Below, in pieces: positions 22,771 to 34,845 of a DNA stretch of 64,000 bases; position 1 is the stretch's first letter, and the number at the start of each line of letters is the position of its first letter. The stretch is from Sialis fuliginosa (lineage: Eukaryota > Arthropoda > Insecta > Megaloptera > Sialidae). The stretch covers positions 38,006,001 through 38,070,000 of the forward strand of contig OY540810.1 of assembly GCA_961205875.1 (NCBI GenBank), written 5' to 3'. The translations under genes and the position numbers were made by a program. The notes under the pieces are model-generated. The model was not told where the DNA came from, did no database searches, and saw nothing but the letters and a program-made list of their open reading frames with translations.

Positions 22771-23497
22771 TTTCTTATAAATATCAAAATGATGAAAATT
22801 GCGAACTTTATTGAAATAAAAATTAATTAATTAACTTTTTGAGTCAAAGTATGGGGTAAAACGAGAACACTCATTGTTGATACCATAGTGGATAAATTGA
22901 GTTTTTTCAAAGTCCTATTTTTATCATAATTCATAATCTATCATTATCTACTATTAATTAACCTAACATACAACAATATCAAATGTGTATCGTAAATATC
23001 ATATTATGTAAATAAATATTAAAGTCACAATAAATAACTCACAATGACAAATACAAAGTACCAAAATACATGCCAAAAAGTTAAAATAACAACAATTGCA
23101 ATTCTTAGATTTATTATTACAAAACCAGTAACATTATCATTGTTTCGAAACATATGGTCGAGGAGTCATAACGAATGAAATATAACAGGAAAGCTAACTC
23201 TTAAAAATCTTGGTGCAGATACAGATATAATAGACTTAATAGGGACCGAGAAGACGTGTTTCGTATTTTTAAAAGCTTCTGGAACATAGTTCAATGTACA
23301 TAATGTTTACAAAAACACCCCTGGTGCATAAGAACATTGATATATAGCTATATTAATTATCTGAAGAAAATTACCAGATGTTGGTTGAAACGTCAAGGGA
23401 AACGAGTATATTTGAACAACTAAGATCAAAAATAAACTAATTATTTTCTAAATTAATTTACCAGACAGCATAGTGTTAGATTTACCTTTTTACTAAA
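22771..23497. other. AT-rich stretch with no recognised feature
   Basis: No open frame of note or repeat match. Confidence 0.35.
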
Positions 23498-23946
23498 CTG
23501 GTACTGGAACCAGTTATGGCCGCTATAAGAGCAAGGTTTACTGTTTTTGTGATTGACAGGCTTATTTTTTGTAATTCTCATCAACTTATGTTACTAATAA
23601 AACAAATAAATCTTTATTTAATCAATTTAATTACCAAAGTCGTCAAATATAGTTTGTTTTTTTAAATTATAGCATTTTATTTTGTTTATGTTTTTCTCCA
23701 GTAATTGGACACTTGCTAATGATTACACAATGATAAATACTACGACACAAAAGTTATAAAATAAAGAATCGTCAAATTTGAAACAATGTAAAGCAGTTGC
23801 TATGACACTATAATAATTAATACATTAAATAGATTATATCCACGATGTTTAAATGTCCATCATTTTGACACCCGTTGGCCGATTGTTATCAAATTAAGTT
23901 GTTTTAAAGTTAAGGGTCTATAGATAATGATATACTGCCAGTACCT
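23498..23946 (+). mobile_element. TA-target element family A, copy A2
   Basis: The left end reads GGTACTGGAACCAGTTATGG (slightly altered) and the right end GCCAGTACCT followed by TA. The interior matches A1 and A4 but is shorter. Confidence 0.75.
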
Positions 23947-25894
23947 TAGCTATGAATTCATGCAGAGAAAAAAACATGGAAGGTTATTAATCTGTATAGT
24001 TTATAACATACAAATAGGTACAATTAAAAAAAGTATTTTTATGGCCGCAACTAAAGAGGGGGGGGGGAGGACAGGGTTCTAGCCAGAGAATAAAGAGCAT
24101 TTTTTCAGTCGTGATCAAAAAAATATCTTAGGTTAGGTCGAAAATCCTCGCTCGAGGGCTCCCGATAGGATGTAGGGCCATGAATACGACTTTCAACAAT
24201 ATATGTAAGTACAAATAATTTTTTTCAACTGACACTTTTTTATCATCACATAAAGCCTTAAAAGTAATTTAAATATAAAGGTACATACATGAATCCTTCT
24301 AAGTAAAATTGAAAGATAAGCAAGAATCGAAACCGAGCTGTGTTACATATACTGTCTAAGGATTAGACGCTAATTTTAAAACCTCAAGTTAAAATACATA
24401 TAGATAACATAACACGACTGTCAGACAAAGTTCCTACTTTATAGTGAGTAAATACATTTGACGGAGGACCGGATTAAATATTGTAAGTTGTTTACGGGCC
24501 AGTAGTCTTACATGACATTAATTATTGGAGAGAAAGTTTGTATTTGGTAATCTTCATCCCTCCAAAGCGAACTTAGTTCTAGGGGAAAATATTTTTACGA
24601 AAAAATGTGTTTTATGAAGGTTGCTTTCGTGGCAAAAAAGTACACAAATTTATTTTTAAAGTGACTTTTTTTATGTCCAATAAGAGCTTGTTGCTAATTG
24701 ACTCTTCGTTAACGTATGACATTTGAAAGTAAATTTATATTTGTATCTATTTTTTTATTGTTCGACACTGATTCTTTTATTGTACTATTTAATTGCTACT
24801 ATTAATGGGTACAATATTTTTTAGAGGTTAATAAGATAAAAATATGTTTTGAAAAAAATACGTTTTTAGAGACATTATATGAAAAAAATGATTTTGGGCT
24901 CTATTTGGGAGATCTATTTTTGTGTTTTGATTGGTAATAGCTTAAACCATGCACCATCCTCTAATGCATTGATTTTTTTAACACCCAATAGTTTCTGTGT
25001 ATATTAATTTCACTATTTTTAACAAAATTCTCTTTGCACTAAACTTTGTAGCCGAACTACTGAAGCTACAATAACGAAACTTACATATCGTGTAGCCAAA
25101 ATAATTCTCCTCAAGGCAGTATTGTGCAATTAGAGCGTTAATTGTTTAAAACGGGTAGTTTTCTTTGTAACTTCGAATAAATCCCAAGTTACAAAACTAA
25201 ATTTTTTTAATGGGACATCTTATTTTAAAGTATGTAACTTCCAATAATATAATATGTCCTATACCTTAAATCATAAATTATTGTGTTCTTTCTATTTATC
25301 GATTTTTAAAAGAAAATTAATACAATTTTAAAAATACATTCTCTTTAAAAAAAAATAAAATACGTGTGCAAAAACCATTATTTAATTAACGGAGTCGAAG
25401 TTTCTACCTTTCTATTGACTCTTAACTCCACAGCCTTATTACGGAGTAAAAAAATGATCTAGGCCATGGCCCCACATAGGGAGATCGACAGGACTCTTGT
25501 CCTAGGGCCCAGCGTGGCGAACAAAAAAAGCTATTGATTGTAATTATGAATTAAAATTTTTAATTGGAAAACCTTAAAAAAAGTTATTCTTATGATTTAA
25601 TTTGTCGTATTGAAAGACCTACAAAAAAGTCATTCAAACTTACTGAAAAAAAACCTGGCCGAAAAATTTTTTAGGGAGCCCGGTAACAATTCCAGTCTGA
25701 TCTTAATGGAAAAATAGCAAAATTTTGTTATGATTGAGTAACGTTACATTGATTAAATTAAATTAATTCAATTGAATTAAAATCACAAGTTTCAATATTA
25801 CCAAACCTTTAAAAACAGTCAACAAAACAAACTATATCACACTATAAAAATACATTTTATGACAATATCCGCCTCATACAAATTCCATACATTT
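23947..25894. other. AT-rich stretch with no recognised gene
   Basis: A poly-G run lies near 24059. GGGCTCCCGATAGGATG (24148) and CATGGCCCCACATAGGG (25464) are locally GC-richer but show no paired terminus. Confidence 0.35.
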
Positions 25895-26060
25895 TGGCCA
25901 GATTAAAGACGCGCACAAACAGAAAATTTTCAATTCGCCAGCGTTGAAAGACACCGAAATAATGCGTTTCAAATTTAAATCGGTACAGAATTAGTCGGTC
26001 TAAGTTTACACCGGGTACGCGACACGCCGCGCTGTGTAGGCGTCGTCAGATTTATGTAAC
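25895..26060. other. GC-richer, apparently single-copy island
   Basis: Contains GGGTACGCGACACGCCGCGC and other CpG-rich words inside very AT-rich DNA, with no second copy in the window. It could be a promoter, an enhancer or an untranslated exon. No start codon frame or splice pair could be assigned. Confidence 0.3.
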
Positions 26061-26231
26061 AAATATACGGGTAATTATAAATATCAAATTAAAACTGCAC
26101 GTTCACATTATATTATTTATAAATGTACGTTAATAACTCGTGTGTGTATTTTAGTGACGTTTTTATTGGTTTTGTGGATATTAAAACATAAAACTGCGAT
26201 TCTTTTGCCTTTATTAATTATATTTATGTAA

Positions 26232-26525
26232 TGTCCGGTATTATAAAGGAGCTCGCAAATTTGCTAGCTAGCAAGCACTTTCAAATGAGATATCAAACTT
26301 ATATGACAGTTCTTTTGGAGTTTGTTGATGACTTTTACAAGTTTCGCGCACGCGTTGTAGGTAAATACCAACGGTATAAAAACTGAAAATTATTTTGTAC
26401 GGTGAAACTGTGTTACAATTAGTTGAAGTATCACTGCTTTAAATTCCATAGCTAATCCATAGATACTAGTACAGAATTAATACCCCATTTGAAAGTAATT
26501 GCTAGCTCCTTTATAACACCGGACA
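26232..26525. mobile_element. Short palindromic element family B, copy B2
   Basis: TGTCCGGTATTATAAAGGAG and CTCCTTTATAACACCGGACA are inverted ends with one mismatch. The inner words GCTAGCTAGCAAGC and ATTGCTAGC also pair. Best-preserved copy of the family. Non-coding. Confidence 0.85.
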
Positions 26526-26544
26526 TAAGTGTGTTAGTATATTT

Positions 26545-26940
26545 CAGGGCTTCGAACCGGAACTAAACCGAAAACCGGAAAAACCGTTATTTTTTGCCGG
26601 AACGAAAACCGGAACAGAAGCGAAATAAAAATTTCGGTTTTTACGGTTCAGTACATGTTAAAATACCCGCGTTAACAAGATCTTATTTCCCACTTCAATT
26701 GTCGTTCGGACTAATGACTATCATACAAGTACCATAAAATGTTCTAAATTATGGTAGAAAAAACATTTTTAATACAAATAATTTTTTTTTAATTAATCAC
26801 TCGGAGCTGAACCGAAAACCGAAAAACCCGGAAAAACTGTTACTTTTTGCGGAATGAAAACCAGAATTGAACCCATATATATTTTTTTACTCAAACCGGA
26901 ACGAAAACCGAAACGAAAAAAATAACGGTTCGAATCCCTG
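26545..26940. mobile_element. hAT-type non-autonomous element (396 bp)
   Basis: Ends CAGGGCTTCGAACCG and CGGTTCGAATCCCTG are inverted. Exact 8-bp duplications GTATATTT lie at 26537-26544 and 26941-26948. The interior is built of CCGAAAACCGGAA words on both sides. The short frames across it (26793-27058) are incidental. Confidence 0.93.
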
Positions 26941-28246
26941 GTATATTTACTTAAATCAGAGAGACCGGGTATTCCAGACCACCCGTTCACTATGTTTTAC
27001 GTCCAAACTATTGAAGATTGAGTTTAATGATAAAAAATTTACTATAGGTATATATTGATCCTAAAGAATTTCAGGAAAATATTTTCAAATCCCTAAAATC
27101 CCCCCTTGGGGGATAGTTTGAGGGGTACATGCCCGTTTCTCAGCAAAATCAAATGGAATGATATATCCAAAAGTACATAATTTTAAAGATCATAAAAAAT
27201 TAAGAAACTTTTGTAAAAAAAAATTTTTTCATACATTCAATTGTTTAGAAAATATGTCGACTTGTTCTCAAATTTTAGGGTTTTACTAAAAATGCTCTAG
27301 TTTTTAAAAACTGTTTTGAAAGCAGAAACAATGAACTTTATTATTATTTGAGGTTTTGATAATTTAAAGTGTCATATGCGACATATAAGAAATGCAAAAG
27401 TTAAATTGGGGATAATTCAAAAATTTGAAATGGAATGATATATCAATTAGTATTTTATCTTAAAAAATATACATATTTAAATTAACAACTTTTAAGAAAA
27501 TTTTTAAGTTTATTAAAAAAAAAATTATAATTTTGAAACACCGGGTATATTCCATAAAAATCACGAACGAGTAGATTAGTAATTAATGTAATTATATTAG
27601 ATAATTATACTGTTTTACAGATGAGATTTATTGAAAATATAAAATTGTATCTTTTACCGCTGAACATCCTGAACATGTTATTCAAATAATCAAACATGAA
27701 TCACTAAGAAGAGGGGGAACGTGAAAGGCCAGAGCCCGAGTGTGAGTTTGAATGTGTGTGTGCATATGCATTAGAGAGCGATGAGTAGATGTATAAGAGA
27801 AAGACGAATGAGTACGTATTGATTATTAATTTAATACGTTTAGATTTATTTATTTAATTCGCATGGTTAATGAAAACAAAAGAAGTTTCACTTCAACCGT
27901 GCGCTTATGTGGGTGAAGCATACACTACATTTTTTAAAAAAACGGTTTAACTTAGAGAACTGAAACAAACGTCATGTTTCGTTGTTGTTTTTTGCCCTGC
28001 TTTTCATGGCAGATATGAATATGTTTATAGCATTTAACAAAGCCAGCAGCAGGATTAACTGTATTTTTTTAATTGCTCTCTATCGCTTTTTATACGTTGT
28101 TTGAAAGCTTATGCTTTGCTAAATACAACTGTCTGTTAGTGTCCATATACAATATACATACTACAATTTAAATCGAGCTATCAAAAACATGCATAGTAAC
28201 GGAAGTATAATTATTTAAAAAATAATTAATATGCAAAATTAAAAGA
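26941..28246. other. AT-rich stretch with no recognised feature
   Basis: CCCCCCTTGGGGGATAGTTT near 27100 is a local palindrome. Similar words (TATCAATTAG, AATGGAATGATATATC) occur twice near 27155 and 27430, hinting at an old internal duplication. Confidence 0.35.
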
Positions 28247-28480
28247 GGAGGGGCGCTCTGATAACGACTTTGAAATCAAATATCTCATGACTGAAGGTTT
28301 AAAATCAAAAGATCCTAGAACATTTTTTGTTGCGTTTTAGGAGACCAATCTAAAGACAATGGGGTAAATGAGACGGGGTAAAAAAAATATATTTTTAATC
28401 TCTACGTCCGTATACCAAATTTTATCTAAATAAGTATACAAATGAAAGAATGGGAGACAGACAGACGGACGGACAAATCA
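28247..28480 (+). repeat. Interspersed repeat G, single diverged unit
   Basis: GCGCTCTGATAACGACTTT, ATGACTGAAGGTTTAAAATC and GTTGCGTTTTAGGAGACCAA match the G units at 20401-20975. It ends with a GACAGACAGACGGACGGACA tract. Confidence 0.7.
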
Positions 28481-28498
28481 AAACCATTAATGTCGAGC

Positions 28499-29200
28499 GG
28501 GGTAAATATGAAACACCAAAAAATTGGGTAAAAGTGAAACAAGCTTGCAACTAAAAAACTAATTTGTTTATAGGAGAATTATAAAAACTGATATCATCAT
28601 TAAAGGTTTGTTAAAGCGACCTGAAAATATGAATCGCCTAATAAGGGATGTATTACCCCTACAGATTTCCCTGTTAGTCGATGTCAAAACGTGTGAATTA
28701 AATTTTAATTCTTTGCACATAACTTCCTGTATAGCTTAGATATTAATTAAAGTTACAATTTCACATTTATATGCCACAAAGAAGATAAATCAAAGTTGCC
28801 TTTGTAGCTTTTCTTTTAATTTTTCGAGAAATATATTCCATTAGAGGCCTGTTTCACTTTTTCCCAAATCAGAGGTTAGAAATGAAACACACTTTTTTCA
28901 TTTTTAAAGTCCGTGTTGTATCGTACAGTTTAAATGACGTAAGTATTTAAAATGGATATTCATAAGCGTATCTAGTAGAAAAAATTAAAGTATGAATTTG
29001 TATCGTTAACTGTCAAAAAACATGAAAGATTTGTATTTTGTTTCACTTTTACCCCAGTTGACCCTATATAAAATGATAAAATGTAATATGAAAAATTTAG
29101 TCCCGTTGGACTTTATTCATTTCAAATTGTTTTAGTTTCCGAGACAGCCTGTATATTTTGATAGTAATTGATACAAACTTAATAGTACTTAATACATGTA
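28499..29200 (-). repeat. Repeat family F, copy F1
   Basis: GGGGTAAATATGAAAC at 28499 and GTTTCACTTTTACCCC ending at 29055 are inverted. Homology with F2 continues beyond, to about 29200, through GTTTCCGAGACAGCCTGTAT. The GGGTAAAAGTGAAAC phrase also occurs internally, so 28499-29055 may be an inner module. Non-coding. Superfamily unknown. Confidence 0.7.
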
Positions 29201-30889
29201 ATACAATATGTAAATTTTACCACAAACATTTTAAAGGTTATATTTAAAATGCGCACCAATGTTATTTATTACTCAACAGAAAAAAATAGTTTATATTGTT
29301 AGTTAAAAAAGGTCAAGAAAAATGTTGTATAGATATGTAATCACGCTTTCTAATATTATTTAATGTATTCATATTAGTTAGTGTATTTCCCATAATCAGT
29401 TATCCAAATAAAATTTTAAATGCCAGTTTCCACGATAGTTTTAATAAATCTTACGAATGTTTTTTTATAGCTAAAACCACGTAAATGATATAAAATCTTC
29501 ATCAAGGATATAATAATGTGGAGACACATTATATTAAGTTGTATTTTGCCTAACTAGTGGAAATAAATATTGTATCTATTTTCTACTATCAGAAATTATC
29601 ACATAGCTTCCGCTATCCTTCGGATATGGCGAGGAAGCAAAACAAATAAACTATTTTAATACAAAATTTAGTGAAACAACAATAATTAGTATTTATTTAT
29701 TTATTTAATATAACTTGATTTTGTATTAAAAAAAGTACGCACGGTACGGCACTGGCAAATACCTACTACATTTGTACAAAACTGTAGTTTAATAAATCAC
29801 ATGTTTATTCCGTAATTAACAGACACAACATTTCATCAAACCTAAATTATAAATACACCGTGGTCAAATTATATTTTATTTGTAAGCACTAAAACCGTTT
29901 AGCAACCATATAGCGTACATTATGTGTTATATTATGCACTTTGATTCATGTCCTACAAATAAATATTACGTGTGAATGTATGCAGTTTCGGTTATTGTGA
30001 AAATAAAACGCTTCAATAAATTTATTAATATTATGCTTATATTTCATGTAGAATTACGAGCATTTTGAAAAATTCATTGGTATAAAATATAAATTTATAA
30101 ACATCAGTATATATGTATAAATTATGTTTTTTATGCGTACCCTACTATTTACATAATAATACAAAATATTTTTTCTCTGTCGAAAATGAATGAAATTTCA
30201 AATGTTAAGAAATAAAAAAAATTTATGGGCCACTAAGTTTTTTTGTTTTTCATGGCCTACTTAAATGTTTGTAATAAAATAATTTATTCGAAAATAAATA
30301 TGACAAGTGACATATCGTTGTAAAGTAAAAAAATACTAAATACGTTCATATTTAAACTATAGCCAACTTAGTGGCCCATAAGAAAAAAACTAAAGTTAGG
30401 GCTTGTAAAATTCTAAATATATCAATCAATTCTACAGAAAAAGTGCTTTAAGAAACCGCAAACAAAAAGTACCTATCTACTTTGACAAAAAAGTTATAGC
30501 CATTTAAAGAATTTCCGAATTTTCAAATTTTTCCGTATACGACCGAAATCATACAGAATTATTAATATTTTTTGATGTAGTTATACTCACTCCTTCCATG
30601 AAAATAATTCATCTCATTACCGTTTAGGAAATCCCCATGCATTTTACGCTTATCTTGAACACCCTGTATATGAATATAGATGACAAATCAACTACAAATC
30701 CCCTAACCATAAAAATTGTAAGAATTTAGACTAAAGACACTGGTCACGTTCACGACTGACCAAAAACAGTGAACAACCAGTTTTGATTGGTTGATTTATG
30801 GAATTTCTAAGTTTATTCTAAGCCTTCTGAATCGTTTTGAATCAATGAAGTCGCGTTTATTCTAAGTCGAGAGGGGCTCCCACCAAGTT
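29201..30889. other. AT-rich stretch with one short J hairpin
   Basis: Apart from the J terminal hairpin at 29587-29640 I see no gene. CACCCTGTATATGAATATAG near 30660 is a common insect repeat end without a partner. Confidence 0.35.
29587..29640 (-). repeat. Solitary family J terminal hairpin
   Basis: TATCACATAGCTTCC ... GGCGAGGAAGCAAAAC is the J terminus alone, with no J sequence on its inner side. Confidence 0.6.
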
Positions 30890-30892
30890 ATG

Positions 30893-31130
30893 TATAGATC
30901 CTTGACCAATCAGCGTTGGCGCGGAAATTGACGTTACCACGAAGATGTATTCAAATGTTATAAATGTATAATAGAATATCAATTACAATAAATCCTTTAT
31001 TTATTCTTGTCTTCGTATTTTTTGATATTTTAACAACATATACATACAATCAAAGAAGTACAAATTCGACATTGCAAAATCATGAAAAAGCTATCACAGA
31101 CAATTTTGTCTATTCGGGAAGTGTCATGTG
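30893..31130 (+). repeat. Half copy of palindromic element P
   Basis: Follows the left arm of P1 from ATCCTTGACCAATCAGCG through TTATAAATGTATAATAGAAT to AAGCTATCACAGACAATTTT, but has no inverted partner. Confidence 0.8.
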
Positions 31131-31926
31131 GTTTTGAAAACTTTATATACCTTGGTATTTAATATTTATCGTTAATAGTTAATCGTGATAGTGAAATAAT
31201 TTTACTTTACTTTTAATTTCGAATATGGCAAAATATGAGCAAGGTGATGAGTGACGACGGTGATAAATGTAAATTATAATATGTATGTATTTTATCTGAT
31301 CTAACCTCAAATCTATAGATATGATTTTCGTTACGTTCGTAGCATGCAATGAATATCAAAAAAATAAAAATCTTTTGAAAAATATTGTACAGTCAATGAG
31401 ATGAATACAAATGCTCTAATTCATTCTAAAAAAATTTCAAAAATATGTTCGTTTACGCCATGACTCAAGAATGGTGGGAGGTGAAGAAGGAGAAAAAATT
31501 ACGAATAAACGAAACTCGGAATTTCAGATAAACGAGACTTAGAATAAACGAGCCCCGACTGTATTACATTACAAATACAAGTAGGGCATCAAATATTTGA
31601 GATGTGTCAGCTGAAAGGGCCAGCCGTTAATCGTCGTTACTGAAAACGCCGGCCGAAAGTCTCATCCCGTGAACGGAAATTGGAAACAAACACATAACAC
31701 AAATACAAGAATCTTTCTACGACACCCCCCCCCCCCCCGACTCCCGCCACATTCACTCTACACACGCTGTCCACTCTCCACTACTACAATATGTTTGTTT
31801 TGCTTTGTTTAACCATCTATTGTGAACGAGTAGGATCAACAATGGTCATGTTTCTGAAAGAAATATGTTTTATGGAACTTCAATGTTTTTTTACCCTCTC
31901 GGGTATTGTTTAGAGGTCTTAAGTCA

Positions 31927-32075
31927 GTGATTCTTAAACTGTGGTTAATGAAAATGTTTGGAGACGTAAGTAAATATAAAAGTTATATTAAACTATACTC
32001 TATTTCATTTAAGAATGGGATTTTTATGATACGAATCGTGCATTTTACCGTCAAAAACCACGGCAACCACTGCAA
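31927..32075. mobile_element. Possible hAT-type short element
   Basis: CAGTGATTCTTAAACTGTGG at the left and ACCACGGCAACCACTG at the right look like hAT termini. Flanking 8-mers do not match, so confidence is low. Confidence 0.3.
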
Positions 32076-32136
32076 TCTTAAATGAAATATAGTATAGTTC
32101 TTATCTGCGACTTAGGTAGGTGCTGTTCAAGGTATA

Positions 32137-32614
32137 TAAAGACAAGGTAGTCTCATCAGATCCTTGACCAACTGACGTCACTTGGGGGATGTATTCAAAT
32201 GCTATAAATGTATAATAGAATATCAATTACAAAAAAATTCCTTTCTTTATTCTTGTTTTCGTATTTTTTGATATTTTAACACGTAAGTGCAAATTCGACA
32301 TTGCAAAATCATAAAAAAGCTATCACAGACAATTTGGTCTATTCAGGAAGCGTCATTTTTATTATTCTTAAGTTGGCAATACGTTATGTGATTCTGACAG
32401 CTTTTTATGATTTTGCAATGTCGAATTTGTACTTATTTGATTGTATGTGTTGTTAAAATATCAAAAAAATACGAAAACAAGAATAAATAAAGGATTTTTT
32501 TTGTAATTGATATTCTATTATACATTTATAGCATTTGAATATATCCCCCAAGTGACGTAAATTCCCGCGCGGCCGCTGATTGGTCAAGGAGCTGATGAGA
32601 CTACCTTGTCTTTA
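32137..32614. mobile_element. Long palindromic element P1 (arms about 215-220 bp)
   Basis: TAAAGACAAGGTAGTCTCAT at the left returns inverted at 32595-32614. The arms pair through TGTATAATAGAATATCAATT and GCAAATTCGACATTGCAAAA to a short non-paired centre near 32350-32395. The right arm carries extra words, so it is not perfect. Non-coding. A read-through transcript would fold into a long double-stranded stem. Confidence 0.9.
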
Positions 32615-33172
32615 CATGTCAGACATATAATCCACAAAGAAGGTTAGGTAATAAAGATTTCTGTTACGATAGTCAATAAAACACAACCATTTTTTAACTA
32701 ATCAATTTTACGCAATACAAAATAGCCTATGTCCTTCCTCAGGATGCAAAAAAAATCTGATAGTTTTCAGTGCCAATACTTTCAAAATTTTCACGAAAAA
32801 TCGCCGCAACTTTTGAACGGGTGGTCGGATATGATTTTAGTCGACATATTTGAAGAAGAAATTTTAAAATGGCAGTAATTTTAAATTTCCAAAAAAAATT
32901 GTTGAAAATTTTGTCGTTATATTTAGAGAGAAAATATTTTTAGTTAAATTTTAGACCCGGTTTTTACTTTAGTATATTAGATAGACGTACATAATTTCAA
33001 ATAAGTATAGCTTATATTAATATAAACGTACGAATGTAGGATCTGCTTTACATCCGGTAGACGGTAACTATATAAAATAACATAATATGTTTAACTTCCG
33101 TTCGTACAGGCGCTGGAAACGAGTTTCCGTTTCATCTCAAGACTTGTTTAAAAGCTTGGTACAATATATTAC

Positions 33173-33195
33173 ACGCACACACACACACACATACA
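33173..33195. repeat. (CA)n microsatellite
   Basis: ACACGCACACACACACACAC directly upstream of the Helitron. Confidence 0.8.
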
Positions 33196-33232
33196 CCATC
33201 CCACACTCTTAAGTACGTAATTTGTTCTATCA

Positions 33233-34112
33233 TCCTTAATATATATAAAGCTCAACGTCTCTCTGTCTGTCTGTCTGTCTGTCCGTTAGTTACCTTATCA
33301 CTCGAGAACCACTTATCCGATTTACGAGTTTTTTTTTTTAATTCATAGGTACGTTCTCTGGCCAGGTTATAGGCTATATTTTTTTACGTTAGGTAACATA
33401 ACAACAAAGCAGTGACGATAATAGTAAATCAAGTCGGAAAAAATTTTGCCGTCGGCGCGCTGTTTTGTAATACGCTGCCTAAACCGTTCAATATAGAACA
33501 AAATAATGTAATAAAGAATTGTGTAGAATCAAAAGTTCTTCAATTAAGTCCGCGACACCATATGTCTAACTTTTATATTTTAGCCACAATGACTGCTTTT
33601 ATGTTACAAAGAAAACATAAAATATTTGGGTTTTGTTTACATGGACTTATGACCTGCAAAACATTAATCCATATCGAAATAAATGATTTCATCGTCATAA
33701 GTACTTAATGTAGATATAGTTTGCCATTTACAGCATCCAATTTGGTCGTATAGTTTAGAAAATATCTTAAAATATATTTATAAAGATAATATCTTAAATG
33801 TATGGTGTCGTGCCGCATCGAAGCAAGTACATCAGACTGGATTCGCGTACGCTCGGTTGTTATTCGGAGTCCCTCGGCTGATCGTTTGTGTTTATTTTGT
33901 TTTCAATAATTAACATTTAAATTTAAACAGAACACAAATTATTTGTACTTTTTTCTTCTGATTCGTTTTTGTTAGGTAATTTAGGTATTGATAAATTATT
34001 ATTACAATAATAACTAATCGTGTTTGTACTTAATTATTTAAACTATATTTTTCAAAAATCCTAAACAATAATTCCGTAGTCTACGCGAGCGAAGCCGCGT
34101 GGGCCCAGCTAG
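33233..34112 (+). mobile_element. Complete non-autonomous Helitron (880 bp)
   Basis: The 5' end is TCCTTAATATATATAAAGC, preceded by A. The 3' end has the hairpin ACGCGAGCGAAGCCGCGT, then CAGCTAG followed by T. A|T insertion, a TC start, a CTAG end and a subterminal hairpin are the Helitron signature. A (GTCT)n tract and GAGAACCACTTATCCG follow the 5' end. A 98-codon frame (33412-33708) has no Rep or helicase motif and matches nothing I know, and its reading is not kept in the second copy. Near-identical to 47948-48819, so the family moved recently. Movement would need a Rep/helicase from elsewhere. Confidence 0.92.
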
Positions 34113-34286
34113 TTATGTACATATAATGTGAAATTTTATACAAGAAAATTCTTCATTTTTATTAATTTTTATATGAAAAAAATTTAAGGGTTGATAATTC
34201 AAATTAAATATACTTGAAGTCTAATCAAATTAATAAATAGTAAAGTATTTGTATTTGATAGTAAATATCTAGGTATACTATTAATA

Positions 34287-34845
34287 AGGTACTGGCACCA
34301 GTTTTGGCAAAGACCCCAGTAATGGCAAATTTTTAATTAAAAAAGTACTGAATTAGAAATATTTGTTGATATTTGGTTACTACCATTTCTGAATATTAAT
34401 CTATATACATTTAACTGTCTTACAGCGTGATTTCATGTCAATCGGCAAATAGGTGTCAAAATGGTGGACATTTAAACTAACTATTAGTATAATTTATCTA
34501 TTAATTATTATATTATCATAGCAACTACTTTACATTGTTTCAAATTTGACGATTCTTTCTTTTATATCTTTTGTGTCGTAGTATTTATCATTTTGTAATC
34601 ATTAACAAGTGTGCTCATTACTTGTTTTACCTTTGCCATTACTGGAGAAAAAAATGAACGAAATAAAAGGTTGTCATTTAAAAAACAAACTATATTTGGT
34701 ATTTTGGTAAATAAATTGATTAAATAAAGATTTACTTGTTTTATTAGTAACATGAGTTCATGAGAACTACAAAAAACAAGCCCATTAATCAAAAAAAAAA
34801 AACGAAAACTTGCTCTTATAGCGGTCATAACTGGTGCCTTTACCT
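34287..34845 (-). mobile_element. TA-target element family A, copy A3 (559 bp)
   Basis: Starts AGGTACTGGCACCAG and ends near GGTGCCTTTACCT, with TA on both sides. Inverted relative to A1: CTTGCTCTTATAGCGG is at its right. Lacks the extra DNA of A1 and A4, so it serves as the reference uninterrupted copy. The 88-codon minus frame (34562-34828) lies inside and has no motif. Confidence 0.87.

Noticed and set aside
25464-25700. Possible hAT element with CCATGGCCCCACATAGGG at one side and AGGGAGCCCGGTAACA at the other
   Set aside because: No convincing inverted ends or 8-bp duplication.
26928-26938. GGTTCGAATCC looks like the B box of a tRNA gene
   Set aside because: It is the right terminal repeat of the hAT-type element at 26545-26940; no A box, acceptor stem or cloverleaf is present.
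33412-33708. 98-codon open frame inside the Helitron, the longest frame in the window
   Set aside because: No Rep, helicase or other motif, and the near-identical copy at 47948 does not keep it open.
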